From: Flavobacteriaceae bacterium | GTDB lineage: Bacteria; Bacteroidota; Bacteroidia; Flavobacteriales; Flavobacteriaceae | NCBI GenBank assembly: GCA_021151665.1 | Contig: JAGKWW010000044.1 | Coordinates: forward strand, 1-24,578 | DNA length: 24,578 nucleotides | Direction of reading: 5' to 3' | Shown: piece after piece, positions 21,402-24,578 of the stretch | How the letters are laid out: each line of letters opens with the position of its first letter | Position numbering within the stretch: position 1 is the stretch's first letter | The notes under the pieces: generated by a model | Told to the model about the DNA's origin: nothing | The model's input: the letters and a program-made list of their open reading frames with translations, nothing else | The model's database searches: none | Position numbers and translations under genes: made by a program

Positions 21402-23354
21402 ATGAAAAAAACACTTCTTATTATTCAGTTCCTGCTCGTTTCACTTTCGGCGGGAGCCACAGTTACATTGCCCTCCTTCTTTTCAGACAATATGGTATTG
21501 CAGCAAAAAAGGGAGGTGCCGTTCTTCGGAAAAAGTAACGCGCCGTCTGTTTCTGTCACCACTTCCTGGGACAATCGCACTTACAAGGCAACGGTTGCCG
21601 ATAACCGGTGGGAAGTGCTTTTAAAAACACCTTCTTACGGAGGCCCATACACCATCACAATTGATGATAACGTAAAGGTGCAGCTTAAAAATATTATGAT
21701 AGGTGAGGTGTGGCTGTGCTCGGGGCAAAGCAATATGCAGATGCCGCTGGGCGGCTGGGGGCGCGTCAATAACTTTGAGGCTGAAATAAAGGGCGCTAAC
21801 TATTCTGGCATCCGGTTACTGATGCCTGTACAGCACACGGCAAAGTTTCCGCAGGACGATTTTAGTGAGTGCCCCGGCTGGCAGGTGTGCAGCCCGGAAA
21901 CCATCGCACAGTTTTCCTCTACCGCTTATTTTTTTGCGAGGAATCTTTACAATGAGTTGCATATCCCTATCGGGTTGATCAACAGCTCGTGGCCGGGAAC
22001 TGTAATAGAAGCCTGGACAAGCCGTGATGCCCTTCGCACTATCCACGACTTTGACGAAGGGCTGGCATTGCTGCAGGACGATTTAAAGCTTAAGGCAAAA
22101 GATGCTGCAGTTAAAAAGGAGGGTGAGCAGTGGGAGCGATTGCTGGAGGAGTGTAACGCCAAGCACGGGCCAGACGAGAGGGCGGCAGCGTCATTCAATT
22201 TTGACGATGCTTCGTGGAAAAGCCACCGGCTACCGGGCTTTTGGGAAAGCAGTGTGATGCCCAATTTTGACGGCATCGTATATTACCGGAAAAAAATCAC
22301 GGTTTCGAAGGCCGTGTCCGGTCAGGAGGCCTTTCTCAGATTTTATGCAGACGACGATGATAAGGTGTGGGTTAATGGCGAACTGATAGGAGAAACTAAA
22401 GGCTACAACATACAGCGAAACTATAAGATTAAGAAGGGGCTGTTGCAAGAGGGCGAAAACACCGTTCTTATAAAAGTTTTTGACGGCGGCGGGGGTGGCG
22501 GTGTCTATGGGCAGCCGCAGGAATTCATCATTACTGCGGGAAATGAAACTATTTCGCTGGCGGGAGAATGGCGTTATACAGTGGGCGCCGACCTGCGAAA
22601 CCTTTCCCCACGGCCATTGATGCCAAGGACAGAAGATATGCCGGCCGCGATCTATAACGAGATGATCAACCCGCTGATAAGAACACAGCTCGCAGGCGTT
22701 ATATGGTATCAGGGCGAGAGTAATGCTCCGCGGGCACATCAATACCAAACGCTCTTTCCGCTAATGATTACTGACTGGCGAGAACAATTCCAACAGCCAG
22801 AGCTGCCTTTTTACTACGTTCAGCTGGCTAATTACATGGCGCCTGCCCAGGCTCCTTCAGACTCAGAATGGGCAGAACTCCGCGAAGCGCAGCTCAAAAC
22901 ACTTTCCCTGCCGGATACCGGTATGGCTGTGGCAATAGACATTGGTGATGCAGACGATATCCACCCGAAGAATAAACAGGAAGTTGGAAGACGCCTCGCG
23001 CTCATCGCCCTGGCCAAAACGTACCATAAAAATGTTGCTTACTCGGGCCCGATGTATACTTCGTGTGCTGTTAAAGGCAACGCCATAATGTTGGGCTTTA
23101 GCCATAATAAAGGGCTGAAACCTGTACAGGGTCCACTTAAAGGGTTTGCCATCGCCGGTGCCGATAAAAAGTTCTATAGGGCAGACGCCAGGGTAGAGGG
23201 CGGTACCGTGATCGTATCGTCAGATAAGGTTCCCTGTCCCGCTGCAGTACGTTACAACTGGGCAGATAACCCCGATGGAAACCTTACCAACGCCTCGGGG
23301 CTGCCTGCATCGCCTGATAGTCCTTTATTTTTCATTTCGATAAGTAATCTCTGA
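21402..23354 (+). CDS. Sialate O-acetylesterase-like secreted SGNH esterase
   Basis: Secreted or periplasmic esterase likely to remove O-acetyl groups from sialic acids or other acetylated glycans. Signal peptide MKKTLLIIQFLLVSLSAGA, cleavage near residue 19. Catalytic serine S110 in CSGQSNMQMPLGGW, block III VIWYQGESN (436-441) and the D519-x-H521 pair in DADDIHPKNKQEVGRR. A jelly-roll sugar-binding-like insert lies at about 265-380 (VYYRKKITVSKAV, FYADDDDKVWVNGELIGET, with a GGGGGG run at 362-367). The 650-residue length fits the long family form. Homologues end near GLPASP; here an extra tail follows (residues about 638-650), encoded opposite the 89-codon gene, so the 3' end may be rearranged. 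No polysaccharide-utilisation genes are adjacent. Confidence 0.9.
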   Translation: MKKTLLIIQFLLVSLSAGATVTLPSFFSDNMVLQQKREVPFFGKSNAPSVSVTTSWDNRTYKATVADNRWEVLLKTPSYGGPYTITIDDNVKVQLKNIMIGEVWLCSGQSNMQMPLGGWGRVNNFEAEIKGANYSGIRLLMPVQHTAKFPQDDFSECPGWQVCSPETIAQFSSTAYFFARNLYNELHIPIGLINSSWPGTVIEAWTSRDALRTIHDFDEGLALLQDDLKLKAKDAAVKKEGEQWERLLEECNAKHGPDERAAASFNFDDASWKSHRLPGFWESSVMPNFDGIVYYRKKITVSKAVSGQEAFLRFYADDDDKVWVNGELIGETKGYNIQRNYKIKKGLLQEGENTVLIKVFDGGGGGGVYGQPQEFIITAGNETISLAGEWRYTVGADLRNLSPRPLMPRTEDMPAAIYNEMINPLIRTQLAGVIWYQGESNAPRAHQYQTLFPLMITDWREQFQQPELPFYYVQLANYMAPAQAPSDSEWAELREAQLKTLSLPDTGMAVAIDIGDADDIHPKNKQEVGRRLALIALAKTYHKNVAYSGPMYTSCAVKGNAIMLGFSHNKGLKPVQGPLKGFAIAGADKKFYRADARVEGGTVIVSSDKVPCPAAVRYNWADNPDGNLTNASGLPASPDSPLFFISISNL

Positions 23355-23521
23355 TAATCTCCAACGGCAACTTTGTGGTCAGTATCTGCTTTTTGGAGAT
23401 CAAAATGACTATAAGGAACAAATCCGATATTATTTTCCATATCATGCAATATTTTATTCCTTCTGTTTAATTTTTGAACGGCAATTTCCATTAGCTCGTC
23501 TAATTTCTCTTTATAATTCAT
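23252..23521 (-). CDS. Small helical protein of 89 residues overlapping the esterase 3' end, unknown function
   Basis: I do not recognise it. The first ~70 residues are charged and helix-like, starting MNYKEKLDELMEIAVQKLNR, with IGFVPYSHFDLQKADTDHKV in the middle. The last ~20 are simply the antisense of the esterase end. The gene overlaps the esterase by 103 bp in convergent orientation. An exact -7 box (TAACTTTG) stands just upstream of the ATG at 23519-23521, which favours a real, expressed gene. A likely reading is that a rearrangement joined the two 3' ends, so the original C-terminus may be lost and this may be a truncated remnant. Confidence 0.5.
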   Translation of the reverse strand: MNYKEKLDELMEIAVQKLNRRNKILHDMENNIGFVPYSHFDLQKADTDHKVAVGDYQRLLIEMKNKGLSGDAGSPEALVRFPSGLSAQL

Positions 23522-23537
23522 AATTTTTAAATTTCTG

Positions 23538-23545
23538 CAAAGTTA
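23538..23545 (-). promoter_or_regulatory. Possible -7 box of the 89-codon gene (TAACTTTG)
   Basis: Exact TAnnTTTG match on the minus strand, 16 bases before the ATG. It lies directly next to a hairpin (23552-23583). No -33 TTTG at the usual spacing. Confidence 0.45.
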
Positions 23546-23551
23546 AAAATT

Positions 23552-23586
23552 AAGCCTCTTAAGTATAATAACCTGAGGGGCTTTTT
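23552..23586 (+). terminator. Hairpin with T-run, probable Rho-independent terminator
   Basis: AAGCCTCTTA (23552-23561) pairs with TGAGGGGCTT (23574-23583) through a 10-bp stem with two G-T pairs and a 12-base loop, followed by a T-run. On the plus strand it would stop readthrough from the esterase, about 200 bases past its stop. Confidence 0.55.
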
Positions 23587-23669
23587 AATATATTTGAGAA
23601 TGTAATTGAAATTCCCTTGTGTGATGCCATAGATTTTAAAGAATGTTTCATCTTTTAAATTTTCATACA

Positions 23670-23825
23670 ATGAATTCAGATTACACAATTAAAAAAGGCA
23701 AATGTTTCGAAATCATTATCAGAGCTTGAAGCAAAGGAAAAATTATCTTTCCTAATTTCAAAAAAGCTCTTAAATGGGAAAAAGAAGTAGATTGCCATTT
23801 TTGTGGTTGCTGTGAAGAGCAGTGA
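23670..23825 (+). pseudogene. Small cysteine-rich ORF interrupted by an in-frame TGA
   Basis: From ATG 23670 the frame reads 19 codons (MNSDYTIKKGKCFEIIIRA), then TGA at 23727-23729. It then continues open for 31 codons (from SKGKIIFPNFKKALKWEKEV to DCHFCGCCEEQ) to a TGA at 23823-23825. The second part has a CxxCxCC cluster that could bind metal. It lies between two terminator-like hairpins, and TTG-N21-TAGATTTT (23607-23638) could be a weak promoter, so it resembles a self-contained unit. A nonsense mutation is the simplest explanation; chance is possible at this size. Confidence 0.3.
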
Positions 23826-23835
23826 CCGAGTTTAG

Positions 23836-23860
23836 GCGAGGTAGAAATATCCCGCTTTTT
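23836..23860 (+). terminator. Terminator-like hairpin after the mini-ORF
   Basis: GCGAGG (23836-23841) pairs with CCCGC (23851-23855) with one bulged A and a 9-base loop, followed by TTTTT. It is short but well placed, starting 10 bases after the mini-ORF stop. Confidence 0.4.
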
Positions 23861-23913
23861 GTGTTAATAAAATAATCTTATAATGATGGTAATTTTATTA
23901 AACACTTTATAAT

Positions 23914-24489
23914 ATGTCAATATTTATTAAATTGCAAGTGCCAAAAAATAAGATTATGGACATAGGACAATTTTTGAGAGACTACGGGGAGCTAATCTCC
24001 ATTACTCTAATCCCTTTTATTGTATGGGCATTAGGTACATATTTTCAAGATCGAAAGGCTAAACGAGATGCTAAATTAAAACTCTTTCTAACATTAATGG
24101 CATCCAGAAAAGCTGCTGTGCTTACGCAAGAGTGGGTTGACAGTTTGAATCAAATTGATGTAGTTTTTCAGGATAACTTAAAAGTTAGATCGGCATGGCG
24201 TCAATTTTTCGACGCGCTTCATCCAAAATCTCCACATTTTGATAATCAAAATTCTTTTCGATTGGATTTACTTTCTGAAATGGCAAATTCACTGGGTTAC
24301 AAGGATCTGAAACAGACTGAAATCGACCGTTATTATAGTCCGGTTGTATTTTCAAACCAACAAGACAGTCAAGATATGTTGACAAAAGAAACATTAAGGA
24401 TTTTGCATCGTTCGAAAGCATATGGGGTCGAATTCTCTGATGAAGAGCATGCGGCCCATTTACAACGACTGTATAGTGAAAACCAGTAG
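23914..24489 (+). CDS. Membrane-anchored DUF6680-like protein
   Basis: A 191-residue protein. A single hydrophobic segment lies at about 27-44 (LISITLIPFIVWALGTYF), then a basic stretch QDRKAKRDAKLKLFLTLMAS and a soluble domain with RKAAVLTQEWVDSLNQIDVVF, AWRQFFDAL and LLSEMANSLGY. This order (anchor, basic heptad, FxTLMAxR, LNxIDVxF, LLxxMAxxLGY) matches what I recall as DUF6680; its function is unknown. The start may be Met1 (23914) or Met15 (23956, MDIGQFLRDYGE); the shorter start puts the membrane segment near the N-terminus as in relatives. AT-rich like the surrounding DNA. It has no visible operon partner before the window ends. Confidence 0.75.
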   Translation: MSIFIKLQVPKNKIMDIGQFLRDYGELISITLIPFIVWALGTYFQDRKAKRDAKLKLFLTLMASRKAAVLTQEWVDSLNQIDVVFQDNLKVRSAWRQFFDALHPKSPHFDNQNSFRLDLLSEMANSLGYKDLKQTEIDRYYSPVVFSNQQDSQDMLTKETLRILHRSKAYGVEFSDEEHAAHLQRLYSENQ

Positions 24490-24578
24490 ATATTCTGCTC
24501 GGTATTGTTACAGTAATTGGTTTCATTGTGAATAGAGTTAATAGTTATCATAAAAGGGATTGTTAATGATAGTATAAG

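Larger units (their letters stand above)
23522..23913. other. AT-rich spacer of about 390 bp with two terminator-like hairpins and a broken mini-ORF
   Basis: Between the 89-codon gene and the DUF6680-like gene. It contains the -7 box of the former, a terminator hairpin (23552-23586), a short interrupted reading frame (23670-23825) and a second terminator-like hairpin (23836-23860). The rest, 23861-23913, is AT-rich without recognisable signals. Confidence 0.6.

Noticed and set aside
23727..23729. Selenocysteine codon in the mini-ORF
   Set aside because: No SECIS-like hairpin recognised directly after the TGA, no selenoprotein similarity, and a nonsense mutation is simpler.
24185..24526. Minus-strand ORFs opposite the DUF6680-like gene (also 24369-24551)
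   Set aside because: Antisense shadows; the plus-strand frame has the membrane anchor and family motifs.

Overview
The window looks like a chromosomal segment of a member of the Bacteroidota, most likely Flavobacteriaceae. Several upstream regions carry the TAnnTTTG -7 element typical of that phylum, Shine-Dalgarno sequences are weak or absent, and intergenic DNA is full of short-unit repeats of the kind I associate with flavobacterial genomes. The core genes have balanced base composition, which is rather GC-rich for the group. Two stretches are visibly AT-rich and look acquired: about 16380-17275 and about 23355-24578. I saw no tRNA, rRNA, CRISPR array, transposase or integrase.

Layout. 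(1) 1-616: 5' part of gcvT (glycine cleavage T protein), minus strand, cut by the window edge. (2) 617-945: repeat-rich spacer with the first copy of an 80-bp structured repeat. (3) 946-4527: a small membrane protein, divergent from nnr (NAD(P)HX repair) and hutH (histidine ammonia-lyase). (4) 4559-10571, minus: a very large soluble hybrid histidine kinase, then pepT, then an overlapping YdeI/OmdA-like gene; it meets hutH at a shared terminator. (5) 10635-12564, minus: a lipoprotein L,D-transpeptidase and a small channel-like membrane protein. (6) 12725-14137: a persulfide dioxygenase-like MBL-rhodanese-rhodanese protein with an FNR/CRP-like palindrome upstream. (7) kptA and a thioredoxin, divergent. 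(8) 15244-18151, minus: aguB and aguA, the two-step agmatine-to-putrescine route, separated by an AT-rich orphan gene of 273 codons. (9) 18152-18560: spacer with the second 80-bp repeat, a heptad array and an octad array leading straight into a GapN-type aldehyde dehydrogenase. (10) 20169-20633: diverged tandem repeats. (11) trhA (hemolysin III/PAQR), divergent from a sialate O-acetylesterase. (12) 23252-24578: an AT-rich accessory end with a small antisense-overlapping gene, a small ORF broken by an in-frame TGA between two terminators, and a membrane-anchored DUF6680-like protein.

Functionally most of this is housekeeping: one-carbon and amino-acid catabolism (gcvT, hutH, pepT), cofactor repair (nnr), polyamine synthesis (aguA/aguB), sulfur and thiol chemistry (MBL-rhodanese, thioredoxin) and envelope work (L,D-transpeptidase, esterase).

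The least explained signals are the repeats. The 80-bp element occurs twice without a mismatch and can fold into a closed multi-hairpin structure. Heptanucleotide arrays in strict 7-bp register sit at three places around the agu block, one of them inside the aguA reading frame. The other unexplained elements are the AT-rich orphan between aguB and aguA and the broken, terminator-flanked cysteine-rich mini-ORF near the right end.
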